A DNA stretch of 64,000 nt, taken from the NCBI RefSeq assembly GCF_900249755.1, contig NZ_LT976853.1:3150756-3214755 (forward strand), given 5' to 3'. Below, piece after piece: positions 14,974-25,407 of the stretch. The notes beneath the pieces were generated by a model. That model worked only from the letters and a program-made list of their open reading frames with translations, made no database searches and was not told where the DNA came from. The stretch's first letter is position 1. The number at the start of each line of letters is the position of its first letter. The DNA comes from Cupriavidus taiwanensis. GTDB lineage: Bacteria > Pseudomonadota > Gammaproteobacteria > Burkholderiales > Burkholderiaceae. The position numbers and the translations under genes were made by a program.

Positions 14974-16377
14974 TCAAGCATCCTCAACGGCTTCTGGTAC
15001 GGTGGAAGTCGGTAGTTTCTCTGAATCGAGGTTCCGCGGTTCTTCTAGATTTATCGTACGCTTGGTATAAGCGTACACACCGATGTTTCCGCTCAAATAG
15101 GATTTGAGCATTTCAATCTTCAGATACGTCCTAGCCTCATAGAGCTCCTTATCGGACAATGCCAGACCACTAGCAGAAGCAAACGCAACGTCTTTAGCCA
15201 CAATACCGATTTTTGCAAAATCAAGCCGTTCCGCATAGATCGCACTGATTCTATTGAACAGAAATCTCAAGGCAGAATAGCACACCGTCAGAATCGAAAA
15301 GCACACAGCCAGGTATGGCAGACGAGTGACGAAAACCGTCATCAAATCAAGGTTGGGTTCTTTTACGTACTTCACGGAGAGATCCACCGCACCCCATAGC
15401 AATTGCACCGTTAGTATCGCGATGATCCCAAGTGGAACCGCACTCAGCCAAAGGAAGGTCCAAGCCTGCTTTGCTCCGTGGTCGGAGAATGAAGAGAACT
15501 CTTCGGAAAAGAGATTCACATTGCTAGTCAACTCACGCAAGCGTCGCTCAGCGCTCGAGGTATCTTCTGCCAGAGAACGCAGGTGCTCCTTACGCTTAGA
15601 AGTCTCTCCCTCGATATCGCGTATTGTCGCCTCTTTTGCACCTATTTGATCGACGAGCGCCTGCTTGCGTGCGTCTGCACGCGCAACGTCGTCCTTCAGC
15701 GCAGCCAGTTTGGCAGCAGCTTCCGTTACGCCGGCCTGCGTTTCCTCGATCTCTTCTTGTAGCGCAGCAAGTTCAGCATTCTTCGCCACTTCCAACTGAG
15801 CAACTGCAGTTTCGCGCTGCAGCACCTTCTCTTGCTGCGTTAGAACCGAGGCCTTTTCCCGCCCGAGTTCCGCGATGGCGGCCTCGCGCAAGCCTTGCAA
15901 CTGCGACAGAGATTCGGACAGGCTAGCAAAGTCGTCTGGGAAGAAACCCAGTATCCGGATCCGAGAAATTAGCAGCGTGCGCCTACGAAACAACTCAAAA
16001 TAGCTTGGCGGCAGATAGATCGACACACCACTGCTGACGCAGCGCACTTCGAACGCAACCTTGTTGGCTAGCGAATCCGCCATGCACCGCTTGCGTACTT
16101 GTCGGCCGGCCAAGGCGTCAAATACCGAGAGCTCGATACCGGCCCCTACCGCTGACTTCGAAAACTCAATCTCAATTGAGGCTACGTACGCAGGCTCTTG
16201 GAAATTGATCTCGTATGGTTCGCCAGATCGGATGCCGAACGGCTTATCGTTACCTTCGTTCAGACAGCGAGCAATGCCGCTTAGTTTGCTGACGAATTCC
16301 GATGGAAAAGCTTCTAGCTCTACAGCCGGTGTCCCGTCTAAGACCCGCATTGAGTTATCCGTGGCCTCGAATGCCAT
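14974..16377 (-). CDS. Membrane-anchored coiled-coil protein, unknown
   Basis: A 467-residue protein I do not recognise. Residues about 1-145 look like a beta-rich domain ('YEINFQEPAYVASIEIEF', 'GVSIYLPPSYFELF'). Residues about 152-290 form a long coiled coil rich in Ala, Glu, Gln and Lys heptads. Two hydrophobic segments follow at about 306-330 and 350-374, then a roughly 90-residue hydrophilic tail. With no signal peptide, the likely topology is both ends in the cytoplasm around a hairpin of two helices. It is convergent to the AlbA_2/ParA operon, shares its lower GC and terminator, and sits between it and nrdB. A role with that operon is possible but unproven. Confidence 0.75.
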   Translation of the reverse strand: MAFEATDNSMRVLDGTPAVELEAFPSEFVSKLSGIARCLNEGNDKPFGIRSGEPYEINFQEPAYVASIEIEFSKSAVGAGIELSVFDALAGRQVRKRCMADSLANKVAFEVRCVSSGVSIYLPPSYFELFRRRTLLISRIRILGFFPDDFASLSESLSQLQGLREAAIAELGREKASVLTQQEKVLQRETAVAQLEVAKNAELAALQEEIEETQAGVTEAAAKLAALKDDVARADARKQALVDQIGAKEATIRDIEGETSKRKEHLRSLAEDTSSAERRLRELTSNVNLFSEEFSSFSDHGAKQAWTFLWLSAVPLGIIAILTVQLLWGAVDLSVKYVKEPNLDLMTVFVTRLPYLAVCFSILTVCYSALRFLFNRISAIYAERLDFAKIGIVAKDVAFASASGLALSDKELYEARTYLKIEMLKSYLSGNIGVYAYTKRTINLEEPRNLDSEKLPTSTVPEAVEDA

Positions 16378-16473
16378 CTTTGCCTCCCAGTGAGTCGCTC
16401 ATCGCTCTGCCAGTCAGCCCGTGAGCGAACATGAATAGTTGGATGCTTTTCGTAAATTATGCCTCGAAAAAGT

Positions 16474-16503
16474 AAGAAAGGAGCCAATTTGGCCCCTTTC
16501 TTT
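16474..16503 (-). terminator. nrdB terminator
   Basis: The hairpin AAGAAAGGAGCC-AATTT-GGCCCCTTTCTT has one mismatch. On the reverse strand it is followed by a T run (complement of AAAAA at 16467-16471). It closes the nrdAB transcription unit just after the nrdB stop. Confidence 0.75.
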
Positions 16504-16522
16504 GCTCAACTCTTAGGATTGT

Positions 16523-17722
16523 TTAATCCCAAGACAACGCCCCACCCGTCTGATACTCAATGACGCGCGTCTCAAAGAAGTTCCTCTCCTTCTTCAAGTC
16601 GATCATCTCGCTCATCCAAGGGAACGGATTCTCCTCATTCGCGAACAACTGATCCAACCCAATCTGCTGGCACCGCCGATTGCAAATGAACCGCAGGTAC
16701 CCCTTAAACATCGGCGCATTCAACCCCAGCACCCCGCGCGGCATCGTGTCCTCCGCATAGCGATACTCCAGGTCCACCGCCTTCTTGAACAGCTCAGTAA
16801 TCTCAGCCTTAAACTCCGCCGTCCAAAGATGCGGATTCTCCAGCTTGATCTGATTAATCAGATCAATCCCAAAATTGCAGTGCAACGACTCATCCCGCAA
16901 GATGTACTGATACTGCTCCGCAGCCCCAGTCATCTTGTTCTGCCGCCCCATCGCCAGAATCTGCGTAAAGCCCACATAGAAGAACAACCCTTCCATGATG
17001 CAGGCGAACACGATCAGGCTCTTCAGCAGCTTCTGATCGTTTTCCGGCGTGCCGGTCTTGAATGACGGATCCGTCAGCGTGTCGATGAACGGGATCAGGA
17101 ACTCATCCTTGTCGCGGATCGACTGCACTTCGTGGTACGCGTTGAAGATCTCGGCTTCGTTCAGGCCGAGCGATTCAACGATGTACTGGTAGGCGTGGGT
17201 GTGGATGGCCTCTTCGAAGGCCTGGCGCAGCAGGTACTGGCGGCATTCCGGCGCGGTGATCTGGCGGTAGGTGCCCAGCACGATGTTGTTGGCGGCCAGC
17301 GAGTCGGCGGTGACGAAGAAGCCGAGGTTGCGCTTGATGATGCGGCGCTCGTCTTCGGTCAGGCCGTTGGGGTCTTTCCACAGGGCGATGTCGCGGGACA
17401 TGTTGATTTCCTGCGGCATCCAGTGGTTGGCGCAGCCGGCCAGGTATTTTTCCCACGCCCACTTGTACTTGAACGGGACGAGCTGGTTGACGTCGGTGGC
17501 GCCGTTGATCACGCGCTTGTCGGCGGCGTTGACGCGGCGGGTGCTTTGCGCGGCGGCGGCGTTGGGGTTGTTGCCCAGGATGCCGGCTTGCGTGGCGCTC
17601 GGCGGCAGGATGCCTTGCTGGTCGGCGGTGGCGGCCGCGGTATCCGAAACTGCGGCGGGTTGCAGGGCAGGCTGCGGTGCGGCCTGCGGGGTGGCTTGAA
17701 CGTCGTCGTCCCAGCTCAGCAT
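16523..17722 (-). CDS. nrdB: Ribonucleotide reductase class I, beta subunit
   Basis: A 399-residue R2 protein that holds the diiron/tyrosyl radical cofactor for dNTP synthesis. Metal-ligand helices are visible as '[16 protein letters not shown]' and '[12 protein letters not shown]'. The N-terminal ~75 residues are a low-complexity Ala/Gln/Pro-rich tail, seen in betaproteobacterial R2s. The C-terminal end ([10 protein letters not shown]) is the part that docks on NrdA. It lies 156 bp after nrdA, with a REP-like palindrome in the gap. Confidence 0.95.
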   Translation of the reverse strand: MLSWDDDVQATPQAAPQPALQPAAVSDTAAATADQQGILPPSATQAGILGNNPNAAAAQSTRRVNAADKRVINGATDVNQLVPFKYKWAWEKYLAGCANHWMPQEINMSRDIALWKDPNGLTEDERRIIKRNLGFFVTADSLAANNIVLGTYRQITAPECRQYLLRQAFEEAIHTHAYQYIVESLGLNEAEIFNAYHEVQSIRDKDEFLIPFIDTLTDPSFKTGTPENDQKLLKSLIVFACIMEGLFFYVGFTQILAMGRQNKMTGAAEQYQYILRDESLHCNFGIDLINQIKLENPHLWTAEFKAEITELFKKAVDLEYRYAEDTMPRGVLGLNAPMFKGYLRFICNRRCQQIGLDQLFANEENPFPWMSEMIDLKKERNFFETRVIEYQTGGALSWD

Positions 17723-17810
17723 GGTGTGGTTCTCCGTGATTCGGTTTGGGGGCGGCGGTTTGGTCGGATTTGACGCTTCACTTCGTGGTGGCGCCGGCCC
17801 TCACCCCCGG

Positions 17811-17836
17811 CCCCTCTCCCGCGAGCGGGAGAGGGG
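17811..17836. repeat. REP-like palindrome between nrdA and nrdB
   Basis: CCCCTCTCCCGC-GA-GCGGGAGAGGGG, a perfect 12 bp stem, sits within a larger shared context (GGCCCTCACCCCCGG before, AGCAAACC after) that recurs near 28.8, 36.0 and 49.8 kb. In an operon gap, such an element could protect or attenuate the downstream nrdB message. Confidence 0.85.
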
Positions 17837-17878
17837 AGCAAACCGAGGGTGGCTTTTTACTCTGTTGCTTCTATTGCC

Positions 17879-20818
17879 TTATTGGCAGGCTTCGCATTCT
17901 TCGAAGCCGGGGTCGCCCGGGCGCATCGTGCAGACCGCGCCTTCGGCTTCCGGCATGGCCGGGGCCGATGCGGCGGCGGCGTCCAGGGCGGAGCCGCTGT
18001 CGCTGCCCGACGACACGGCGTTCAGCGAGCCGCGCGACACGGTGGACTTTTCCACGTGGGTGGCCGCCATGGTGCGCAGGTAGTAGGTGGTCTTCAGGCC
18101 GCGCAGCCAGGCCAGCTTGTAGGTGTCGTCCAGCTTCTTGCCCGAGGCGCCGGCCATGTAGATGTTCAGGGACTGGGCCTGGTCGATCCACTTCTGGCGG
18201 CGGCTGGCGGCTTCGACCAGCCAGGTCGGCTCGACTTCGAACGCGGTGGCGTAGATGTCGCGCAGGTCTTGCGGGATGCGGTCGATGCGGGCCAGCGAGC
18301 CGTCGAAGTACTTCAGGTCGGCAACCATCACCTCGTCCCACAGGCCGCGTTCCTTCAGGTCGCGCACCAGGTAGTCGTTGACCACGGTGAACTCGCCCGA
18401 CAGGTTGGACTTGACGTACAGGTTCTGGAAGGTCGGCTCGATGCAGGCGGACACGCCGATGATGTTCGAGATGGTCGCGGTCGGGGCGATCGCGATGCAG
18501 TTCGAGTTGCGCATGCCGTGCTGCTTGATGCGGGCGCGCAGCGCGTCCCAGTCCATGGTGCTGGACAGGTCCACTTCCAGGTAGCCGCCGCGCTCTTCGG
18601 CCAGCAGCTTGAGCGAGTCTTGCGGCAGGATGCCGCGGTCCCACAGCGAGCCTTCATAGGTGCTGTAGCGGCCGCGCTCTTCGGCCAGCTCGGTCGACGC
18701 CTGGTAGGCGTAGTAGCACACGGCTTCCATCGAGGTGTCGGCGAACTTGACCGCGGCGTCGCTGGCGTACGGGGTGCGCAGCACGTGCAGGCAGTCCTGG
18801 AAGCCCATGATGCCCATGCCGACCGGACGGTGGCGCAGGTTGGAGTTGCGGGCCTTGTCGACGGCGTAGTAGTTGATGTCGATGACGTTATCCAGCATCC
18901 GCATGGCGGTGCGGATGGTCTTCTGCAGCTTGGCGTGATCCAGTGCGTACGAACCGTCGGCCTGCTTAGCCAGGTGGGCTACAAGGTTGACCGAGCCCAG
19001 GTTGCAGACGGCGATTTCGCTGTCGTTGGTGTTCAGCGTGATTTCCGTGCACAGGTTGGAGCTGTGGACGACGCCGACGTGCTGCTGCGGGCTGCGGATG
19101 TTGCACGGATCCTTGAAGGTGATCCACGGGTGGCCGGTCTCGAACAGCATGCCCAGCATCTTGCGCCACAGTTGCAGCGCGGGCAGCTTCTTGAACAGCT
19201 TCAGTTCGCCGCTGGCGGCCTTGGCTTCGTAGCCCAGGTAGGCCTTTTCGAATTCCTTGCCGACCTTGTCGTGAAGGTCCGGGCAGGTGGCGGGCGAGAA
19301 CAGGGTCCATTCGCCGCCTTCCATCACGCGCTTCATGAACAGGTCCGGGATCCAGTTGGCCGTGTTCATGTCGTGGGTGCGGCGGCGGTCGTCGCCGGTG
19401 TTCTTGCGCAGTTCCAGGAACTCTTCGATGTCCAGGTGCCACGTTTCCAGGTAGGCGCAGACCGCCCCCTTGCGCTTGCCGCCCTGGTTCACGGCGACGG
19501 CGGTGTCGTTCACCACCTTCAGGAACGGCACCACGCCCTGGCTCTTGCCGTTGGTGCCCTTGATGTGCGAGCCCAGCGCGCGCACATTGGTCCAGTCATT
19601 GCCCAGGCCGCCGGCGAACTTGGACAGCAGCGCGTTTTCCTTCAGCGCTTCGTAGATGCCTTCCAGGTCGTCCGACACGGTGGTCAGGTAGCACGACGAC
19701 AGCTGCGAGCGGCGCGTGCCAGAGTTGAACAGCGTCGGCGTGGACGACATGAAGTCGAACGACGACAGCAGCTGGTAGAACTCGATCGCGCGCGCTTCGC
19801 GGTCCTTCTCGTTGAGCGCCAGGCCCATGGCCACGCGCATGAAGAAGGCTTGCGGCATTTCGATGCGGGTTTCATCGATATGCAGGAAGTAGCGGTCGTA
19901 CAGGGTCTGCAGGCCCAGGTAGTTGAACTGGAAGTCGCGGCCGGCATCCAGCGCGGCGCCCAGGCGGGCCAGGTCGAAGGTGGCCAGCTTCTCGTCCAGC
20001 AGCTCGGCTTCGATGCCGCGGGCGATGAACTTGGGGAAGTACTCGGCGTAACGCGAGGACATTTCCGACTGCGTGACTTCGGCGCCCAGGATTTCCTTGC
20101 GGATGGTGTGCAGCAGGATGCGGGCGGTGACCTGGCTGTAGGCCGGGTCCTTTTCGATCAGGGTACGCGCGGCCAGGATGGCGGAGTCGTACACCTGCGT
20201 CATCGGCACGCCTTCGTACAGGTTCTTCAGCGTTTCCTTCAGGATGGGCTCGGCGCTCACGGCATTGCCCAGGCCCGAGCACGCGTTGTCGATCAGCGCG
20301 TGCAGCGCGGCCACGTCCAGCGGCCTGGTCACGCCGGCGTCGGTCACGTTGACGCTGATGCTGCCTTCCTGCACGCGGGCCACGGCCTGCGCGTTGGCTT
20401 GCGCGCGCTCGTCCTTGCGCTTTTCGCGGTACAGCACGTAGGCGCGGGCCACTTCATGCTCGCCCGAGCGCATCAGCGACAGCTCCACCTGGTCCTGCAC
20501 GTCTTCGATATGGATGGCGCCACCGCTCGGGCGGCTGCGCACCAGCGCGCGCACCACGTTGCCGGTCAGCTGCTCGACGATCTCGCGCACGCGCGCCGAA
20601 GCCGCGCCCTGCCCGCCGTTGACGGCGAGGAAGGCCTTGGTCATGGCGACGGCGATCTTGGACGGCTCGAACGCCACCACGGCACCGTTGCGACGAATGA
20701 TCTTGTGATCCGGGTAATTCGTGGTCGCTGCGCTGGGGGTCTGCTGCGTGGTCGGGGCCTGGCTGGCAACGCCGGTGGCGGCGCCACCCGTGGTGATTTC
20801 GTTCTGGGCCGTTTGCAT
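17879..20818 (-). CDS. nrdA: Ribonucleotide reductase class I, alpha subunit
   Basis: A 979-residue catalytic subunit reducing ribonucleotides. An ATP-cone is visible near the N-terminus (about 35-125: 'VAFEPSKIAVAMTKAF' to 'ARAYVLYREKRKDE'). Active-site motifs include 'SSCYLTTVSDDLEGIY', 'NLCTEITLNTNDSEIAVCNLG' split across the finger loop, 'TYYLRTMAATHVEKSTVS' with the Tyr pair for radical transfer, and the C-terminal redox pair CEAC. The start is ATG 20818, since AGGAG precedes it closely; the 12 extra residues open upstream would overlap that ribosome site. It is longer than E. coli NrdA (about 760 aa) but normal for the Pseudomonas-like branch. It is likely controlled by NrdR through paired boxes at 21043-21089. 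Confidence 0.95.
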   Translation of the reverse strand: MQTAQNEITTGGAATGVASQAPTTQQTPSAATTNYPDHKIIRRNGAVVAFEPSKIAVAMTKAFLAVNGGQGAASARVREIVEQLTGNVVRALVRSRPSGGAIHIEDVQDQVELSLMRSGEHEVARAYVLYREKRKDERAQANAQAVARVQEGSISVNVTDAGVTRPLDVAALHALIDNACSGLGNAVSAEPILKETLKNLYEGVPMTQVYDSAILAARTLIEKDPAYSQVTARILLHTIRKEILGAEVTQSEMSSRYAEYFPKFIARGIEAELLDEKLATFDLARLGAALDAGRDFQFNYLGLQTLYDRYFLHIDETRIEMPQAFFMRVAMGLALNEKDREARAIEFYQLLSSFDFMSSTPTLFNSGTRRSQLSSCYLTTVSDDLEGIYEALKENALLSKFAGGLGNDWTNVRALGSHIKGTNGKSQGVVPFLKVVNDTAVAVNQGGKRKGAVCAYLETWHLDIEEFLELRKNTGDDRRRTHDMNTANWIPDLFMKRVMEGGEWTLFSPATCPDLHDKVGKEFEKAYLGYEAKAASGELKLFKKLPALQLWRKMLGMLFETGHPWITFKDPCNIRSPQQHVGVVHSSNLCTEITLNTNDSEIAVCNLGSVNLVAHLAKQADGSYALDHAKLQKTIRTAMRMLDNVIDINYYAVDKARNSNLRHRPVGMGIMGFQDCLHVLRTPYASDAAVKFADTSMEAVCYYAYQASTELAEERGRYSTYEGSLWDRGILPQDSLKLLAEERGGYLEVDLSSTMDWDALRARIKQHGMRNSNCIAIAPTATISNIIGVSACIEPTFQNLYVKSNLSGEFTVVNDYLVRDLKERGLWDEVMVADLKYFDGSLARIDRIPQDLRDIYATAFEVEPTWLVEAASRRQKWIDQAQSLNIYMAGASGKKLDDTYKLAWLRGLKTTYYLRTMAATHVEKSTVSRGSLNAVSSGSDSGSALDAAAASAPAMPEAEGAVCTMRPGDPGFEECEACQ

Positions 20819-20854
20819 GAGAACTCCTGTTTTTACCCTGGAAATAAGAGACAA

Positions 20855-20953
20855 AAGAGTCCCTGGCGAAATGCGGCGAAAAGAACGTCCCTCCCGGCTC
20901 GAAAGCGGGTGCGGACAGACTGCCTTTACGTGAACATTTCGCCAGGGACTCTT
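20855..20953 (-). repeat. 19 bp inverted repeat in the nrdA leader
   Basis: AAGAGTCCCTGGCGAAATG at 20855-20873 is exactly reverse-complementary to 20935-20953, enclosing 61 nt. It lies between the NrdR-type boxes and the nrdA ribosome site, so it would be in the 5' untranslated mRNA, with the inner arm ending about 26 nt before the Shine-Dalgarno. No T run follows, so it is not a simple terminator. It may be an attenuator, an mRNA-stability element or a remnant of a mobile repeat. Confidence 0.7.
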
Positions 20954-21042
20954 GTGATTCGCTGGCCTTGCGGGGAGGTTTGCAGTCGATGCGCGAACTT
21001 CGCGGCTGCTGCCTCGCTCATGGGGCCGGCTCCCCGGTTTGA

Positions 21043-21089
21043 CTACTAGATATAGTGTGTGATGCGGAAAACTGGGCTAAGTATAGTGA
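21043..21089 (-). promoter_or_regulatory. Paired NrdR-type boxes upstream of nrdA
   Basis: Two 16-mers resemble the NrdR box (consensus close to ACACwATATATwGTGT): CTACTAGATATAGTGT at 21043-21058 and GGGCTAAGTATAGTGA at 21074-21089. Their cores TATAGTG are spaced exactly 31 bp, about three helical turns, which is the known arrangement for NrdR pairs. The second box is the weaker. Location upstream of a ribonucleotide reductase operon fits repression by NrdR-dATP. The nrdR gene itself is not in the window. Confidence 0.75.
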
Positions 21090-21253
21090 AACGAATCCGA
21101 ATGACCAGTCTTGACAACCGCTATTTCGGGCACGCCGGCGGCTGTGCGGCAGCGCCACATGCCCGCAAGCCTAGTACTCGCAAGGGTTTCGGCCAGACCG
21201 TTCGCAACTGCACATTTCACAAAAATTTTTTTGATTGTTGCGAGGTTGCGATA

Positions 21254-21273
21254 GCCCCACACCGACGTGGGGC
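21254..21273 (-). terminator. Hairpin downstream of ampD
   Basis: GCCCCAC-ACCGAC-GTGGGGC forms a perfect 7 bp stem about 40 bp past the ampD stop. It lacks a T run on the reverse strand, so it may act as a weak or Rho-assisted end of the pilS-pilR-ampD unit. Confidence 0.4.
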
Positions 21274-21312
21274 ATGGGCGCCGGAATGACGCACACCTGT
21301 CATGGAATGACG

Positions 21313-21929
21313 TTAAGAATCCGTCACGTCGGCGGCGGGCCCCGGACACCGGTAGGGCAGCATGCCCGGCGCCACCCCTGCCTGCCGTGCAAACCGCGCC
21401 CAGTCGAAATGCGGGCCGGGATCGGTCTTGCGACCGGGGGCGATGTCGCTGTGGCCGGCAATCGCGCGCACCGGGTAGGCGGCCATCAGCGCGGGCACCA
21501 GCGCGGCCACGGTGTCGTACTGGGCGGCGGTGAAGGGCAGGTCGTCGCTGCCTTCGATCTCGATGCCGATGGAAAAATCGTTGCAGCGCGCGCGGCCGAA
21601 GAAGTCTGACTGCCCGGCATGCCAGGCCCGCTGCGTGCAGGGCACGAACTGCACCAGTTCCCCGGTGCGGGTGACCAGGAAGTGCGCGGACACCTGCACC
21701 TGGTGGATGGTGGCAAAGAACGGGTGCTTATTCGGATCGAGCCGGTTCTGGAAAAAGGCCTCGATGTCGCCGCTGCCGAACTGGCCGGGCGGCAGGCTGA
21801 TGTTGTGCAGCACCACCAGGTCCACCGGCATGCCGTCCGGGCGCGCGTCGAAATTGGGCGACGGCACGCGGCGTGCGGCGGGTACCCAGCCGTCGGCGTC
21901 GGGCAGATAGGAAGAGCGCGCGGGCGCGG

Positions 21930-21933
<4 letters not shown>
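21313..21933 (-). CDS. ampD: 1,6-anhydro-MurNAc-L-alanine amidase AmpD
   Basis: A 206-residue zinc amidase of the Amidase_2 family that cleaves the peptide from anhydro-muropeptides during cytoplasmic peptidoglycan recycling. Visible motifs: '[14 protein letters not shown]' with the first zinc His, 'VSAHFLV', '[12 protein letters not shown]', 'IGIEIEGSD' and '[16 protein letters not shown]', the last giving the second His and the catalytic/zinc Asp. ATG 21933 overlaps the stop of pilR (ATGA), so it is translated behind that gene. Because pilR is broken upstream, coupling may be weakened unless the intact distal pilR frame is translated. Confidence 0.92.
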
Positions 21934-23211
<1,278 letters not shown>

Positions 23212-23235
23212 GAGGGGTGGCGGGATGGAGACGGT

Positions 23236-25407
23236 TCAGATGGCGGCCGCCGCGGCGGCTTCGGCGCTCTCGATGCGCAGCGTCAGCACGAAGGCCTTGG
23301 CCGGCAGTGTAGCGCGCGCGGCGGGGGCCAGCACGCCGGTGCGCTCGATCAGCGCGGGCAGCGAGATGGCGCCGTAGCGCACCTGGGCGTCATTGGCGCC
23401 GCACAGCTCGCGCGCCATGAACAGGCCCAGCCCGGTGCCCTGGGCGTTGCTGGTGAAGAACGGCTCGAACAGGCTGCGCTGGTGTTCGCGCGCCACCTCG
23501 GCGCCGTCGTTCCAGACGATCAGCTCGGCATGGTGCTGGTCCAGCGCGTGGGCCAGCAGCCGGATCGAGCCCGGCAGCCGGCTGCAGTAGCGCCAGGCAT
23601 TGTCCAGCAGGTTGCCCAGCACCTGCTGCAGCTGCGAGGCGTCGAACACCACCGGCTGGGCCACGTCGACGGTCAGGCGGATGGCATTGGCGTTGATGTC
23701 GGCGCGGCCGGCCGGGCGGGTCTCGCCGGCGCGCGGGCGGCGCTGGCGCATTTCGGCGCGCCAGCGCTCGACGATCTCCGGCAGCGCCTGCGCCAGGTGC
23801 ACGGTGCTGCGGCCGGTGCGCGGGCGGCGCGACATCTGCAGCACGTCGGCCACCACCTGGTCCAGCCGGCGCACGTTGTCGTGGATGATGCGCAGCAGGC
23901 GGGCATCGATATCGACATCGGCGCCGCCCTGCTCTTGCGCGGCGGGCTCCTGCGCGGGACCGTGCCGGCCGGAATCGCCCAGCAGCTCGCTGGCCTGGCT
24001 GATCGCCGCCAGCGGATTGCGGATCTGGTGCGCGATGCTGGCCACCAGCCGGCCCATGGCGGCCAGCTTTTCCTGCTGCACCTGCTCGGCGATGCGTTCC
24101 CAGCTCTCGATATGGACCAGCACGGTGTCGCGCATCTCGCTGCGCAGCAGCGCTTCATCCTCCTGCGACCAGGCCATGGCCTCGTTCTGCGCGATGGCCA
24201 GCCGCAGGCGGCCGGCGGCTTCGGGCGACAGCTCGTTCCACGCGGCGGTGTCCAGCGCGGCCGGCACGGTGCGGCCATGCGCCATGGTCGAGCGCAGCCC
24301 GGCCAGCCCCGGCAGCACGAAGCGCAGCCGCAGCCGGGTGTGCTGCATGGTGCCGTCGGCCAGCGCTGCGCCCGAGGCCATCGGCAGCAGCTGCAGGATG
24401 CGCGGCACGTCGTCCTTGCTGCGCAGCCAGTCGCGCAGCATCTCCATCAGCGGCTGCAGGCGCGGGATGCGGCGCAGGTCGAACAGCACGGCGTCGCCGC
24501 CGCCCTGCGCGGCCTGGCCTGCCGGCGCGCCACCCAGCTTGCGCGAGTAGATGCGCTCATGCGGCTGCACGCCCAGCAGCACCACCGCCGCGGGGTTGGC
24601 GGCCACCACCGCGCCGTTGGCACGCACCAGCATCACACCGTCCTGCATGTCGTTGACCATCAGCCGGTTGACCAGCTGCTGCAGGCGCAGCTCCTGCTCG
24701 CGCGCCAGCGCCAGGCGCTCCTGCGCGATCTGGCGGTTGGCCAGCATATACATCAGCAGCGCGGCGATCATGAACACCAGCCCGAACAGGCCCGAGCCCA
24801 GCAGCCCGGCATCGGCCTGGCGCAGCAGGATGGTGTGCATGAACGGCCCGCTCATCACCACCAGCGCCGACAGCGCCGCGGCAAACAGCGCGAACAGCAG
24901 GCTGGTCAGCGCGCCCGCCTCCAGCGCCGGCAGCAGGAAGATCATGGCCAGGCCCTCGGCATGCCCGCCGCGCCCCAGCACGCTGAAGACCAGCGCCAGC
25001 AGCGCCAGGTCGGCCAGCACCTGCACCCGCACGCGCAGGTGGAAATGCCGGCGCCACAGCGTGCCGGCCAGCATTGCCAGGGCAATGGCAAGGTAAGGGA
25101 CGGCGACGGCCATGGCCGCGGCATGCTCGATCCCGCCCATGGCGTCCAGGCCAAAGGGCAAGGCGGGGATGGCGGCAGTGATGGGGGAAGCGGCCGTGGT
25201 GGCGGCCGTGGTGGCGGCGCCCGTGGCCGGCTCGCCGCGCCGCATCAGCGCAAAGCCGACCAGCAGCAGGCCCACGGCAACGCGGGTCCAGCAGAAATAG
25301 CGCAGCAGGCGCCAGTGGAAGTCAGGCGGCTCGGGCTGGCGCCACAGCTGCGCCAGGCCGCGCCAGGCGTTCAGCCGCTGCCAGGCCGACGGCGCCGGCT
25401 GGGTCAT
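23236..25407 (-). CDS. pilS: PilS-like sensor histidine kinase
   Basis: A 723-residue membrane kinase. Six hydrophobic segments lie within about residues 30-225, followed by a PAS-like region ('LMVNDMQDGVMLVRANGAVVA' split by one turn), a HisKA box 'LVASIAHQIRNPLAAISQ' with the phospho-His, and HATPase motifs 'LGNLLDNAWRYC' and 'GTGLGLFMAREL'. It lies directly ahead of the pilR-like gene, the standard PilS-PilR pair controlling type IV pilin. It is longer than Pseudomonas PilS (about 530 aa) through Ala-rich insertions, as seen in this bacterial group. Its ATG overlaps the previous stop. Confidence 0.85.
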   Translation of the reverse strand: MTQPAPSAWQRLNAWRGLAQLWRQPEPPDFHWRLLRYFCWTRVAVGLLLVGFALMRRGEPATGAATTAATTAASPITAAIPALPFGLDAMGGIEHAAAMAVAVPYLAIALAMLAGTLWRRHFHLRVRVQVLADLALLALVFSVLGRGGHAEGLAMIFLLPALEAGALTSLLFALFAAALSALVVMSGPFMHTILLRQADAGLLGSGLFGLVFMIAALLMYMLANRQIAQERLALAREQELRLQQLVNRLMVNDMQDGVMLVRANGAVVAANPAAVVLLGVQPHERIYSRKLGGAPAGQAAQGGGDAVLFDLRRIPRLQPLMEMLRDWLRSKDDVPRILQLLPMASGAALADGTMQHTRLRLRFVLPGLAGLRSTMAHGRTVPAALDTAAWNELSPEAAGRLRLAIAQNEAMAWSQEDEALLRSEMRDTVLVHIESWERIAEQVQQEKLAAMGRLVASIAHQIRNPLAAISQASELLGDSGRHGPAQEPAAQEQGGADVDIDARLLRIIHDNVRRLDQVVADVLQMSRRPRTGRSTVHLAQALPEIVERWRAEMRQRRPRAGETRPAGRADINANAIRLTVDVAQPVVFDASQLQQVLGNLLDNAWRYCSRLPGSIRLLAHALDQHHAELIVWNDGAEVAREHQRSLFEPFFTSNAQGTGLGLFMARELCGANDAQVRYGAISLPALIERTGVLAPAARATLPAKAFVLTLRIESAEAAAAAAI

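Noticed and set aside
17849..21049. A 1066-codon open frame on the plus strand
   Set aside because: It is the antisense of nrdA, kept open by GC-rich third positions; it has Ala/Gly/Arg/Val/His-biased composition and no domain.
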